Assembly: GCA_033795365.1 (NCBI GenBank)
Contig: JARYGU010000001.1
Coordinates: 372,001-436,000 of the forward strand
Length of the DNA: 64,000 bases
Reading direction: 5' to 3'
Source of the DNA: JARYGU01 sp033795365
Lineage (GTDB): Bacteria; Pseudomonadota; Alphaproteobacteria; Rhizobiales; Rhizobiaceae
This document shows, in pieces, positions 50,570-59,125 of this stretch. How positions within the stretch are numbered: the stretch's first letter is position 1; the number at the start of each line of letters is the position of its first letter. Both the position numbers and the translations under genes were made by a program. The notes under the pieces were generated by a model that searched no databases, had not been told where the DNA came from, and saw only the letters and a list, made by a program, of their open reading frames with translations.

Positions 50570-51343
50570 TTACCGACGGTGCTTCAACTGGGTGAGCGTC
50601 AGCGGATAACGCACCGGATGATAGGCGGCGGCACTGATGTTGACGATACGGTTGCCGGCGTCATAGGCGATCTGATCGAGCGTCAGAACCGCGGCGGGCG
50701 TTTCCAGTTGCATGAGCGATGCTTCCTGGCCGGTCGCAAGCCGTGCGCTCACCGTCGACTGGCCGCGCGCGGGGAAAATACCGTAGCGTTGCTGGAACTC
50801 CGAATAGAGCGAGCGGTTATCCACCGTCCAGTCGAGCGCCAGTATGTCCGGTGTCATGGTCGCCGAAAACCAGTCGCGCTGGATGACAACCGGCAGATCG
50901 CTTAGCAGACGCAGCCGCTCCAGACAGACGACCTGCGCGCCAATCGGCAGCGACAGGGCTCGCGCGATGTCCTCACCTGCCTCGATCACCTCGCCTTTCA
51001 ACAGACGCATGCCGGGCCGCAGGCGGTTTTCGATCGCGGTCTGGGTGAAGCTCCGCACGATCTCAAGCTCATAGGTCGGCTTCGGTTCCGAGACATAGAT
51101 GCCCTTGCCCGGTCGGCTCTGCAGATAGCCGATATTCTCGAGCTCTTTCAGCGCCTGGCGCACGGTGATTCGGCTTACGCCATATTGCGTCACCAGTTCC
51201 CGTTCGGACGGCAGCTTGTCGTTCACTGCCCAGTCACGCTGGTCTATCTTGGTTTTCAGGAGATTGCGCAGCTGAACATAGAGCGGATCGGGATGATTGC
51301 GCTCTATAAGGGGTTCGCCATGATGCTTGGCATGTGCCGCCAT
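50570..51343 (-). CDS. GntR/HutC-family transcriptional repressor
   Basis: 257 residues. N-terminal winged helix: PLYVQLRNLLKTKI, PSERELVTQYGVSRITVRQALKEL, GYLQSRPGKGIYV (residues 20-85), followed by a UTRA ligand domain (EAGEDIARALSLPIGAQVVCLERLR ... PVVIQRDW). The start is the ATG giving MAAHAKHHG; a much longer open frame upstream is out of context. Divergent from the GH4 gene. A NagR/DasR-like palindrome inside the GH4 promoter is the probable binding site, so it likely represses the sugar operon until a phosphorylated sugar binds. Confidence 0.9.
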   Translation of the reverse strand: MAAHAKHHGEPLIERNHPDPLYVQLRNLLKTKIDQRDWAVNDKLPSERELVTQYGVSRITVRQALKELENIGYLQSRPGKGIYVSEPKPTYELEIVRSFTQTAIENRLRPGMRLLKGEVIEAGEDIARALSLPIGAQVVCLERLRLLSDLPVVIQRDWFSATMTPDILALDWTVDNRSLYSEFQQRYGIFPARGQSTVSARLATGQEASLMQLETPAAVLTLDQIAYDAGNRIVNISAAAYHPVRYPLTLTQLKHRR

Positions 51344-51449
51344 TGAAAAATCCCACTTCGCGATCGACGTCGCCGCACTCCTGCCAATACACGGAAACGC
51401 CGGGCGGTGGAACGCCCACGCCGTTGGCTTACAAGAATGCCGACTGTAG

Positions 51450-51478
51450 TTGACATAACTGGTTATGACCAGTATCGA
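51450..51478 (+). promoter_or_regulatory. Sigma-70 promoter of the GH4-ABC sugar operon with repressor operator in the spacer
   Basis: A consensus -35 TTGACA (51450-51455) and a -10 TATCGA (51473-51478) are spaced exactly 17 bases. The spacer holds the palindrome ACTGGT-TATG-ACCAGT (51458-51473), very like the ACTGGTCTAGACCAGT consensus bound by NagR/DasR-type GntR regulators. A repressor bound there would block RNA polymerase directly. The GH4 start follows about 30 bases after the -10 box. Confidence 0.85.
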
Positions 51479-51506
51479 TTTCATAGTCCTATAGCAGGAG
51501 CGATGC

Positions 51507-52892
51507 ATGAAACTTACCCTGGTCGGTGGCGGCGGCGTTCGCGCGCCTTTGTTTGTCGGATCGGCGCTCCGACGTGCGGAAAAAAGCGGGCTTACCGAGA
51601 TCTGCCTGCAGGACATCGACGAGCAGAAGCTCGATCTTTTCGGTCGGATCAGCCAGGAAGTCGCCCGCCGGATGCAATCGCCTGTCAGCATCACCATGAC
51701 GGTGGATGCCGAACGCGCGCTCGATGGTGCGAAATACGTGGTCACGACCGTCCGCCCGGGAAATGAGGACGGCCGCATCAAGGACGAGCGGATCGCCTTG
51801 GCGCACGGCGTGCTCGGACAGGAAACGACCGGTCCCGGCGGCTTCGCCATGGCGCTGCGCAGCATCCCGGTGATCCTGAAATATGCGGAGATTCTGAAGC
51901 GCGTTAGCCCCGGCGCATGGCTGTTCAACTTCACCAATCCCGCCGGCCTAGTGGCTCAGGCCTTGCAGGATTGCGGCTATCATCGCACGGTCGGCATCTG
52001 CGACGGCGCGAACGGCGCCCAAGAGGCGCTTGCCCGCTGGTTCAAGGTTCCGCAAAACGATGTCCACGCCGAAGTGTACGGCCTGAATCACCTCTCCTTT
52101 ACCCGTGCCGCGACGCTGAACGGCGAGGAAGTGCTCCAGCCGCTCATCGACCAGGACGCCTTCCTCAAGGCGACGTCACAACGGATGTTCGACCCGAAGT
52201 TGATCCGTCACCAACGTAACTGGATCAACGAATATCTCTACTACTATTACTATGCGGAACGCGCGGTCGAAGCATTAAAAACCGACGCGCGCACGCGCGG
52301 CGAGGAGGTCAAGGACCTGAATGCCGCGCTCATCGCCCGTCTCGGTGCGATGAACCTCGAAACCGATGCAGACAGCGCGTTGTCTGCCTACTATGCCTAT
52401 GAACGCCGGCGCAACGCCACATACATGCACTATGCGCTGGAGGACGCGCCAAGCATGGAAGAGGCCGACAAGGTTTTGCAACATGCCGCACAGGGCGAGA
52501 CCGGCGAGGAGGGCGAAGGCTATGCCGGCGTCGCGCTCAACCTGATCGACGCGTTGGAAACAGGCATCCCCTGCTACAGTGGGCTCAACGTGCGCAACAA
52601 TGGTGCGATCGAGGGCCTTGCCGACGATGACGTGGTCGAAGTGAGCTGCGTCGTCGACAAGGCCGGCATCTCGCCGCTTGCGATAGGAAAGATGCCGGGC
52701 GCGCAGGCTCAACTGATCCGAAACGTGAAACGTTACGAACGGCTTGCGATCCGCGCCATTCTCGAGCGCAACAGAACGACGGCGATCGAGGCGCTGATGG
52801 CGCATCCGCTCGTGCTGTCCTATTCGCGTGCCGTGCCCCTCGTTGACGAATACCTCGCCGCTCACGCGGCTCATACGGGAGAATGGCATTGA
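51507..52892 (+). CDS. Glycoside hydrolase family 4 (NAD- and metal-dependent 6-phospho-glycosidase type)
   Basis: 461 residues. NAD-binding start KLTLVGGGGVRAPLFVGSAL, then VVTTVRPGNEDGRIKDE, TTGPGGFAMALR and FNFTNPAGLV. GH4 metal ligands are the Cys in VGICDGANG and the His in YGLNHLSF. GH4 enzymes cleave phosphorylated alpha- or beta-glycosides by an oxidation-elimination mechanism; which linkage is not clear (the residue after the Cys is Asp rather than the Asn or His of well-known subfamilies). AGGAG precedes the ATG. First gene of the operon. Confidence 0.9.
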   Translation: MKLTLVGGGGVRAPLFVGSALRRAEKSGLTEICLQDIDEQKLDLFGRISQEVARRMQSPVSITMTVDAERALDGAKYVVTTVRPGNEDGRIKDERIALAHGVLGQETTGPGGFAMALRSIPVILKYAEILKRVSPGAWLFNFTNPAGLVAQALQDCGYHRTVGICDGANGAQEALARWFKVPQNDVHAEVYGLNHLSFTRAATLNGEEVLQPLIDQDAFLKATSQRMFDPKLIRHQRNWINEYLYYYYYAERAVEALKTDARTRGEEVKDLNAALIARLGAMNLETDADSALSAYYAYERRRNATYMHYALEDAPSMEEADKVLQHAAQGETGEEGEGYAGVALNLIDALETGIPCYSGLNVRNNGAIEGLADDDVVEVSCVVDKAGISPLAIGKMPGAQAQLIRNVKRYERLAIRAILERNRTTAIEALMAHPLVLSYSRAVPLVDEYLAAHAAHTGEWH

Positions 52893-53818
52893 GCGATCAG
52901 AACGTCCGGTCCGCGTTCGATGTCGTCGTGATCGGCGAATATTATTTCGACCTGATCTTTCGTGGACTGCCCGGCATTCCGACGATCGGCACGGACATTT
53001 GGGCGGAGGAGTTCGACTGGCTTCCGGGTGCCTCCTTCTCGACGGCCCTGGCCTTTTCCCGTCTTGGGACTCGCGCAGGTTGGTGGTGCACCTTCGGAAA
53101 CGACATCTTCAGCCGGATGATCGTCGAGGAAGCGCAGCGGGAAGGCATTCCGACCGATCTGTTCCAGATGGTGGACCGGCCGTTGCGCCGTGTCAGCACG
53201 GCCTTTTCCTTGACGCATGATCGTGGGTTCATGAGCTATTCGGAAGAGCCGGAAGCCTTGATCCCGCGCGAAGAGCTTTACCGGCTGAGGCCGCGCGTTC
53301 TGTTGCTGCAGGGCTTTTCCCTTGCTCCCGAACGGCTCGCGCTCATCGAGGAAGCTCGCAGGCTCGGGATCGTAGTCTGCTCGGACTGCCAGCATATCGA
53401 TATGACCCTCGACACGCCATCCATGAGGGACGCGCTCTCGCGGATCGACGTCTTCTTGCCGAATGCCAAGGAAGCGATCGACGTGACCGGCGCGCCCGAC
53501 GCCGGCGCGGCCCTTGCGATCCTATCCGAACTCTGCCCGACGGTTGTCGTCAAGTGCGGTGCAGACGGCGCGATCGCAATGCACGAAGGCCGGCGCCATG
53601 CGGTTCCGGCACTCGCCGTCGACGTATTCGACACGACCGGCGCCGGCGACTGCTTCAACGCCGGCTTCGTCCATGGCTTCCTGAACGAGCCCTACTTCGA
53701 AACCGCCGTCGAGACCGGCGTAATCTGCGGCTCGCTCGCCGTCACCGGCTACGGCGGCCGAAATCTGCCCTTTCTCGACGACATCCCGAAATACCGGCGA
53801 GCGAAAGCCGCCGTGTAG
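52883..53818 (+). CDS. PfkB-family sugar kinase
   Basis: 311 residues. Ribokinase fold: VVVIGEYYFDLIFRGLP at the start, WLPGASFSTALAFSRLG, FLPNAKEAIDVTG and the anion-hole/catalytic motif DTTGAGDCFNAGFVHG near residue 250. It overlaps the GH4 gene by 10 nt. Since the operon imports sugar by an ABC system (no phosphorylation in transport), this kinase may supply the 6-phosphate needed by the GH4 and NagB-like enzymes. Confidence 0.9.
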   Translation: MALSDQNVRSAFDVVVIGEYYFDLIFRGLPGIPTIGTDIWAEEFDWLPGASFSTALAFSRLGTRAGWWCTFGNDIFSRMIVEEAQREGIPTDLFQMVDRPLRRVSTAFSLTHDRGFMSYSEEPEALIPREELYRLRPRVLLLQGFSLAPERLALIEEARRLGIVVCSDCQHIDMTLDTPSMRDALSRIDVFLPNAKEAIDVTGAPDAGAALAILSELCPTVVVKCGADGAIAMHEGRRHAVPALAVDVFDTTGAGDCFNAGFVHGFLNEPYFETAVETGVICGSLAVTGYGGRNLPFLDDIPKYRRAKAAV

Positions 53819-53851
53819 CATCAGCGTCTAGTCCAAACAAAGGTGGGAACA

Positions 53852-55120
53852 ATGGCAAGACACAAACTGGGAATGCTGGCCGGCGCGGCCTTGATGGCAT
53901 CTATGTCCGTAGTTTCGGCCAAGGCGGAAACCGTATCGATGTTCTGCTCGGCCACCGACTACGAGCTTTGCGAGAAGGGTGCTGCGGAGTGGTCGAAGAC
54001 GTCCGGCCATGATGTGAAGATCAACCGCATGCCGCAGAATCTCGATGACGCTATCCCGATCTATCAGCAGCTTTTCGCCGCCAGTTCCGCCGATGTCGAT
54101 ATCCTTTATATCGACGTTATCTGGCTCGGCATGTTCAAGGATCACCTCGCCGATCTGGCGCCACTCGTGCCGGAGGAGGAGGTCAAGGCGCATTTCGCCT
54201 CGGCCACCGATGCGGCACGTCTGGACGGTCAACTTGTGGCGATGCCCTTCTATATCGATACCGGACTGATGTTCTACCGCAAGGATCTCCTGGAGAAACA
54301 CGGCAAGCAGCCGCCGAAAACCTGGGACGAACTGACCGCCACCGCCAAGGAAATTCAGGATGCCGAGCGGGAAGCGGGCAGCCCTGACATTTGGGGTTTC
54401 GTCTGGCAGGGCCGCAGCTACGAAGGCCTCACCTGCGATGCGCTGGAATGGATTGCCTCGAGCGGCGGAGGCACGATCGTCTCCGATAAGGGAGAGGTTA
54501 CGATCAACAATCCCCGGGCGATCGAAGCATTGACGCGAGCCCGCGACTGGGTGGGCACCATCTCCCCGCCCGGCGTGCTGAACTATGACGAAGAGGCCTC
54601 GCGCACCATCTTCGAAAGCGGCAATGCCGTCTTCCACCGCAACTGGCCCTATGTCTGGGGCACTTCGCAGGCCGAGGGCGCAAGCCTCGCCGGCAAGGTC
54701 GGCGTGATGGCGCTCCCGGTCGGAGCGGAAGGAGAAGGCTCCAGCGGCGCGCTCGGCACCGCCTATCTTGGCGTCTCGAAATATTCGCAGAAGAAGGAGA
54801 TTGCCGCAGAGCTGCTGCGCTACATGGTCGGCCTCGAAGACCAGAAGATGCGGGCGATCGAGGGCGGCTACAACCCGACCGTCGCGGCGCTCTATGAAGA
54901 TCAGGACGTATTGGCAAAGATTCCTTTTCTCGACATGGCGAAGACCGCCTTCGAGGAATCGGTCGCACGCCCCTCCGCTTTCACGGGCAAGAATTACAAC
55001 CGTGTCTCGCGCACCTTCTACCGTGCCGTCCATGAGATCATCTCGGGTGCCGACGACGTCGCCGGCACCGTCGAACAGATGGCCCGCCGCATGGAACGCG
55101 ACGTGAAGGCTGCCGAATGA
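53852..55120 (+). CDS. Sugar ABC transporter substrate-binding protein (extracellular family 1)
   Basis: 422 residues with a signal peptide (cut near AKA-ET). Maltose/trehalose-binding type: VDILYIDVIWLGMFKDHLADL, PFYIDTGLMFYRKDLLEKHG, PKTWDELTATAKEIQ, WPYVWGTSQAEG and ALGTAYLGVSKYSQKKE. The start is the ATG with AAGGTGGG eight bases ahead; a GTG three codons earlier is the only rival. A strong hairpin immediately after the stop probably makes its message more abundant than that of the downstream genes. Confidence 0.93.
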   Translation: MARHKLGMLAGAALMASMSVVSAKAETVSMFCSATDYELCEKGAAEWSKTSGHDVKINRMPQNLDDAIPIYQQLFAASSADVDILYIDVIWLGMFKDHLADLAPLVPEEEVKAHFASATDAARLDGQLVAMPFYIDTGLMFYRKDLLEKHGKQPPKTWDELTATAKEIQDAEREAGSPDIWGFVWQGRSYEGLTCDALEWIASSGGGTIVSDKGEVTINNPRAIEALTRARDWVGTISPPGVLNYDEEASRTIFESGNAVFHRNWPYVWGTSQAEGASLAGKVGVMALPVGAEGEGSSGALGTAYLGVSKYSQKKEIAAELLRYMVGLEDQKMRAIEGGYNPTVAALYEDQDVLAKIPFLDMAKTAFEESVARPSAFTGKNYNRVSRTFYRAVHEIISGADDVAGTVEQMARRMERDVKAAE

Positions 55121-55128
55121 CATGAGCC

Positions 55129-55167
55129 GCTCCGGTGAGCCGTCAGTGCTCACCGGAGCTTTCCTTT
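55129..55167 (+). terminator. Hairpin after the sugar-binding protein gene (attenuating terminator)
   Basis: Perfect 12-bp inverted repeat GCTCCGGTGAGC (55129-55140) and GCTCACCGGAGC (55148-55159), 7-nt loop, followed by TTTCCTTT. It lies within the operon, between the binding-protein gene and the NagB-like gene. Partial termination here would raise binding-protein levels over the membrane and catabolic proteins. It also shows that the next gene starts after it, at GTG 55191. Confidence 0.8.
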
Positions 55168-55190
55168 GTCCATGGAAACAGGACCCGCGC

Positions 55191-55976
55191 GTGACCGTCC
55201 GCCTATTCGAGACACCCGACGAGATCGGCCGCTATGCGGCAAGCTCGCTGATTGGCGATATCCGCAAGACTCAAGAAGGCAAGGCCTATCTGCTCGGATG
55301 CCCGACAGGGCGCACACCGCGGCCCATCTATGCGGCATTGGTCGATGCCATGAAGCGCGAGGCCGTCGACCTGTCGCGCCTCGTCCTGGTGATGATGGAC
55401 GAATATATCGTGACTGATTCCGATGGTGCGCTCCGCCTCGCAGATCCTTCGCAGCATTTTTCCTGCCGGGGGTTTGCCGAGCGGGAAATCGTCGGGCCGA
55501 TCAATAGAATCCTGCCGGAGGATTTTCGGATCCGGCCAGAGAACGTCTGGTTTCCCGACATCGCGGCGCCGGCTACCTATGACAAGCGGATCGCGAAGGC
55601 GGGCGGCCTCGACTGCTTCATCCTGGCTTCCGGATCGAGCGATGGCCATGTGGCATTCAACCCGCCCGGCAGCCCTGCCGAAACCGAGACCCGCATCGTC
55701 AACCTGGCGGAAGGAACGCGGCGTGATAATCTCAAGAGCTTTCCGCAATTCGAGAAGCTTGACGACGTTCCGCAGCATGGCGTCAGCGTCGGGCTGAAGA
55801 CCATCCGCTCGGCGCACCGTTGCATGCTGATCCTGTGGGGGCCGGAGAAGCAGGACGCTTTCTCCCGGACAGCGGGTGGCACCGCATTCGACGAAAACTG
55901 GCCTGCAAGCATAGTGCTGCTGTCGCCGAGCTATGAAATTCTTGCCGACCGTGCCGCGGCCGGCGAACGGGGATAA
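55191..55976 (+). CDS. NagB/6-phosphogluconolactonase-family protein (glucosamine-6-phosphate deaminase-like)
   Basis: 261 residues from a GTG start with AGGA seven bases ahead. Typical NagB pieces: LGCPTGRTPRPIYAAL (phosphate loop), VLVMMDEYIV (catalytic Asp) and SDGHVAFNPPGS. In NagB the last block normally reads DGHIAFNEP, with a catalytic Glu; here that Glu is Pro, while Asp and His remain. The enzyme therefore may not be a standard deaminase. A longer in-frame ORF from ATG 55122 was rejected because a hairpin occupies that stretch. Confidence 0.82.
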   Translation: MTVRLFETPDEIGRYAASSLIGDIRKTQEGKAYLLGCPTGRTPRPIYAALVDAMKREAVDLSRLVLVMMDEYIVTDSDGALRLADPSQHFSCRGFAEREIVGPINRILPEDFRIRPENVWFPDIAAPATYDKRIAKAGGLDCFILASGSSDGHVAFNPPGSPAETETRIVNLAEGTRRDNLKSFPQFEKLDDVPQHGVSVGLKTIRSAHRCMLILWGPEKQDAFSRTAGGTAFDENWPASIVLLSPSYEILADRAAAGERG

Positions 55977-55980
55977 GACC

Positions 55981-57078
55981 ATGGCGTCCGTGACACTCAA
56001 GAATGTCAGCAAGCATTTCGGAATCTACGATGTCATCCAGAATGTCGATCTCGATATTGCCGACGGCGAATTCATGGTCTTCGTCGGACCCTCCGGCTGC
56101 GGTAAGTCCACGCTGCTTCGGCTGATCGCCGGCCTTGTTCCGGTTTCTTCCGGCGATGTGCTGATCGGCGGCGAAAAGGTGACGGACGTCCCAGCCTCCA
56201 AGCGCGGCATCTCCTTCGTCTTCCAGTCCTATGCGCTCTATCCGCACATGAATGTCTCGCGCAACATCAGCTTCGCGCTGGAAACCGCGCGCATCGGCAA
56301 GGCGGAAATAGCAAAGCGTGTCGATGCGATCGCGAAGATGCTGAAGATCGGACATCTTCTGGAGCGCAGGCCCAGACAACTGTCCGGCGGCCAGCGCCAG
56401 CGCGTCGCGATTGGCCGCGCGCTCGTGGCCGATCCGGAAGTCTTCCTTTTCGACGAGCCGCTTTCCAATCTCGATGCGGACCTGCGCACCGAGATGCGGT
56501 TCGAAATCGCCAAGCTCCATGCGAACATCAAGACGACCGTGATCTATGTGACCCATGACCAGACGGAAGCGATGACGCTTGCCGATCGCATCGTGGTGCT
56601 CAATCATGGGCGGATCGAACAGACGGGCACGCCGCGCGAGCTCTATGACCGACCCTCGAGCCGTTTCGTCGCCAGCTTTCTTGGCAGCCCTAAGATGAAC
56701 TTCGCCCCAGTGTCGATGGCGGGCGGGCGGCTTGCCGGACCCGGTGGCTTCTCCTACGCGCCGGTACTCGCCGCCGCAGCAGCGCCGAGCGAAATCGGCT
56801 TGAGGCCCGAGGCGCTTGCCCTTTCGAGGGCGTCGGCCGGCGGAGCCATCGAAGGCATCTTCGAACGCATGGAAGACCTTGGCCACGAATATCTCTGCTA
56901 TGTCCGCGTCGGCGACGGTCTGATTTGGACGATCCGGGGAAACGATACACCGCCAGATTTCCTTCCCGGCTCCACCGTCCACATTTTATGGCGTCCGCAG
57001 TCCCTCTATCTCTTCGACAAGGAGGGCGCGAGGCTGGACCATGGCTCGATGAAAAGTGCCGCGGAGGGTGCTGCATGA
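55981..57078 (+). CDS. Sugar ABC transporter ATPase (MalK/UgpC type)
   Basis: 365 residues. Walker A GPSGCGKSTLLR near residue 37, Q-loop FVFQSYALYPHM, signature LSGGQRQRVAIGRAL, Walker B EVFLFDEPLSNLD and H-loop VTHDQTEAM; residues 240-350 form the OB-type regulatory domain (GLRPEALAL ... VHILWRPQSLYLFD). Start: ATG four bases past the NagB-like stop, the family N-terminus MASVTLKNVSKHFG. The only ATPase of the operon. Overlaps the permease gene by 4 nt. Confidence 0.93.
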   Translation: MASVTLKNVSKHFGIYDVIQNVDLDIADGEFMVFVGPSGCGKSTLLRLIAGLVPVSSGDVLIGGEKVTDVPASKRGISFVFQSYALYPHMNVSRNISFALETARIGKAEIAKRVDAIAKMLKIGHLLERRPRQLSGGQRQRVAIGRALVADPEVFLFDEPLSNLDADLRTEMRFEIAKLHANIKTTVIYVTHDQTEAMTLADRIVVLNHGRIEQTGTPRELYDRPSSRFVASFLGSPKMNFAPVSMAGGRLAGPGGFSYAPVLAAAAAPSEIGLRPEALALSRASAGGAIEGIFERMEDLGHEYLCYVRVGDGLIWTIRGNDTPPDFLPGSTVHILWRPQSLYLFDKEGARLDHGSMKSAAEGAA

Positions 57079-57968
57079 CTCCGACCGATCATGCCCAACG
57101 GCTGCAGACGCGCACGGCCTGGCTCTTCGTGGCACCGCTTCTCGTCATCCTGTTTGCGGTCGCCATCTGGCCGCTGGCACGCACGATCTTCTTCGCCTTC
57201 ACCGATGCCTATCTCGATGATCCCGCGAATTACGGTTTCGTTGGTTTTTCGAATTTCGTGACCGTCTGGGAGGACACGATCTTCTGGCGAGCGGTCAGCA
57301 ACACGCTCATCTTTACTGTCGTCTCCGTCGCCATCGAAACGGTGCTCGGTCTCGCTATTGCGCTTTTGCTTCATCGTGCCTTCTTCGGCCGCGGCCTCGT
57401 GCGCGCGGCCATTCTGGTCCCCTGGGCTATGCCCATGGTGGTGTCGACACGGATCTGGGACTGGATGCTCAACGACCAGTTCGGATTGATCAACAGGATC
57501 CTGATCGATCTCGGCATCATTGCCAAGGGCATCGCCTGGACGGCCGATCCCACCCTGCTCCTCGGCGTTGTGATCTTCATCGATGTCTGGGTAACGACGC
57601 CCTTCATGGTGCTGCTCATCCTGGCCGGCCTTCAGCTCATTCCGGAGGATCTTTACGAAGCGGCGGAGATTTCGGGCGTGCCGCCGTGGAAATGCTTCTG
57701 GTCGATCACGCTTCCGCTGGTGGCGCCGGCGATAGGTGTTGCCATGCTCTTTCGTACGCTCGATGCATTGCGGATGTTCGATCTCAGCTATGTATTGGCG
57801 GCCAACAATACAAACACGATGACGATGTCCATCTATGCGCGCGACCAGCTTATCAGCTTCCAGGATCTCGGCGTCGGCTCCGCCGCCTCGACCTGGGTGT
57901 TCCTGATCATCGGATTTATCGCCATCCTGCTTGTCGGCCTTCTGCGGCTCGACCGGTCGCAGCACTAG
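57075..57968 (+). CDS. Sugar ABC transporter permease (MalF type)
   Basis: 297 residues, six membrane helices. First helix LFVAPLLVILFAVAIWPLART; EAA loop DLYEAAEISGVPPWKCFWSITLPLVAP, quoted in parts as YEAAEISGVPPW and ITLPLVAPAIG, contacts the ATPase. The chosen ATG overlaps the ATPase stop by 4 nt; a longer open frame upstream is the ATPase gene in another frame. Forms a heterodimer with the next permease. Confidence 0.93.
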   Translation: MTPTDHAQRLQTRTAWLFVAPLLVILFAVAIWPLARTIFFAFTDAYLDDPANYGFVGFSNFVTVWEDTIFWRAVSNTLIFTVVSVAIETVLGLAIALLLHRAFFGRGLVRAAILVPWAMPMVVSTRIWDWMLNDQFGLINRILIDLGIIAKGIAWTADPTLLLGVVIFIDVWVTTPFMVLLILAGLQLIPEDLYEAAEISGVPPWKCFWSITLPLVAPAIGVAMLFRTLDALRMFDLSYVLAANNTNTMTMSIYARDQLISFQDLGVGSAASTWVFLIIGFIAILLVGLLRLDRSQH

Positions 57969-57977
57969 GGACCGGCC

Positions 57978-58835
57978 ATGGCCAAACGCTATTCCAATGC
58001 GACCTACCGGCTGATCCGCCGCCTGAAGGCTGCCGGCCTTTATGCCGCCGTGGCGCTTGTGCTGGTCTACATCCTCTTTCCCTATTATTGGGCGATCGTG
58101 ACATCGACCAAATCGGCACAGGCGATCTACGGTTTCAGCCTGCTGCCATCGCTCGACTTCTCGAACTATGCGCAGCTCTTTACCAATCGGGTCTTCATGG
58201 GTGCGTTGGTGAATTCCATCGCCGTAGCTTTCGCCAGCACTTTGATCGCACTGGTCATCGGCGTCCTTGCAGCCTACGGCTTCGGCCGATTGCATTTTTC
58301 CGCCGGACGTTATCTGCTGATCGCCGTCCTGATGATTTCCGTTCTGCCTCAGGTGGCCGTTCTTTCGGGCATGTTTGAAGTGATCGGCTGGCTAAGGCTT
58401 TACAACAGCTCCGGCGCGCTCGTCGTTTCTTATCTCATTCTGACATTGCCCTTCACCACCTGGATTCTGACAAGTTTCATCCGCGACCTGCCAGTCGAGC
58501 TCGAAGAGGCCGCCCTCATAGACGGGTGTTCGCGGCTCAGGATTCTCACCCATGTGCTCCTGCCCCTGATGTGGCCTGCGATCGCAAGCACCGGCCTGCT
58601 CGCCTTCATTCTGTCATGGAACGAGTTTCTGTTCGCCCTGACCTTTATCCTGACGGACGAGAACCGCACCGTTCCGGTCGCAATCGGTCTTCTGACGGGA
58701 AGCAGCCGATACGAAGTGCCGTACGGTCTTGTGATGGCCGCATCCGTCACCGTCACCCTTCCGCTTCTCGTACTGGTTCTGATTTTCCAGCGAAAGATCG
58801 TCGCAGGACTTACTACGGGGGCCGTCAAAGGTTAG
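57978..58835 (+). CDS. Sugar ABC transporter permease (MalG type)
   Basis: 285 residues, six membrane helices with the MalG pattern: YILFPYYWAIVTSTKSAQAIYG near the start, and EAA loop ELEEAALIDGCSRLRILTHVLLP, quoted as EEAALIDGCSRLR. Nine bases after its partner permease. Last gene of the sugar operon; a 290-base non-coding stretch follows, in which no terminator, promoter or gene could be fixed with confidence. Confidence 0.93.
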   Translation: MAKRYSNATYRLIRRLKAAGLYAAVALVLVYILFPYYWAIVTSTKSAQAIYGFSLLPSLDFSNYAQLFTNRVFMGALVNSIAVAFASTLIALVIGVLAAYGFGRLHFSAGRYLLIAVLMISVLPQVAVLSGMFEVIGWLRLYNSSGALVVSYLILTLPFTTWILTSFIRDLPVELEEAALIDGCSRLRILTHVLLPLMWPAIASTGLLAFILSWNEFLFALTFILTDENRTVPVAIGLLTGSSRYEVPYGLVMAASVTVTLPLLVLVLIFQRKIVAGLTTGAVKG

Positions 58836-59125
58836 ATGTGAGCTCTCAGGAGGTTCCCCGGCCGGAGCGGATTTTGGGAGATCGGGTTACCACACCTCGG
58901 TTTCCAGGGCCGCCCCGAATGGGCATCCACAAGAATGTCCGGCTAACGCCGTCGCGTGATCCGGCTCGGGCCCCTGATTGTCATCCGGCGATAGGCCGAG
59001 CCTGTTCCGGTTGCCTGAGCCTGAACTTCGGCAATTGCCACACCATTGTCCGCGCGGCCCTCTATCCCGTAATACTGCTGCAACCTTCGCGACGGACAAG
59101 CGCCGAAGGAGAGGGCGAAGGAACG

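Noticed and set aside
55122..55190. Longer N-terminus for the NagB-like protein
   Set aside because: This stretch is occupied by a perfect 12-bp hairpin with a T-rich tail, and a GTG with a better ribosome site follows.
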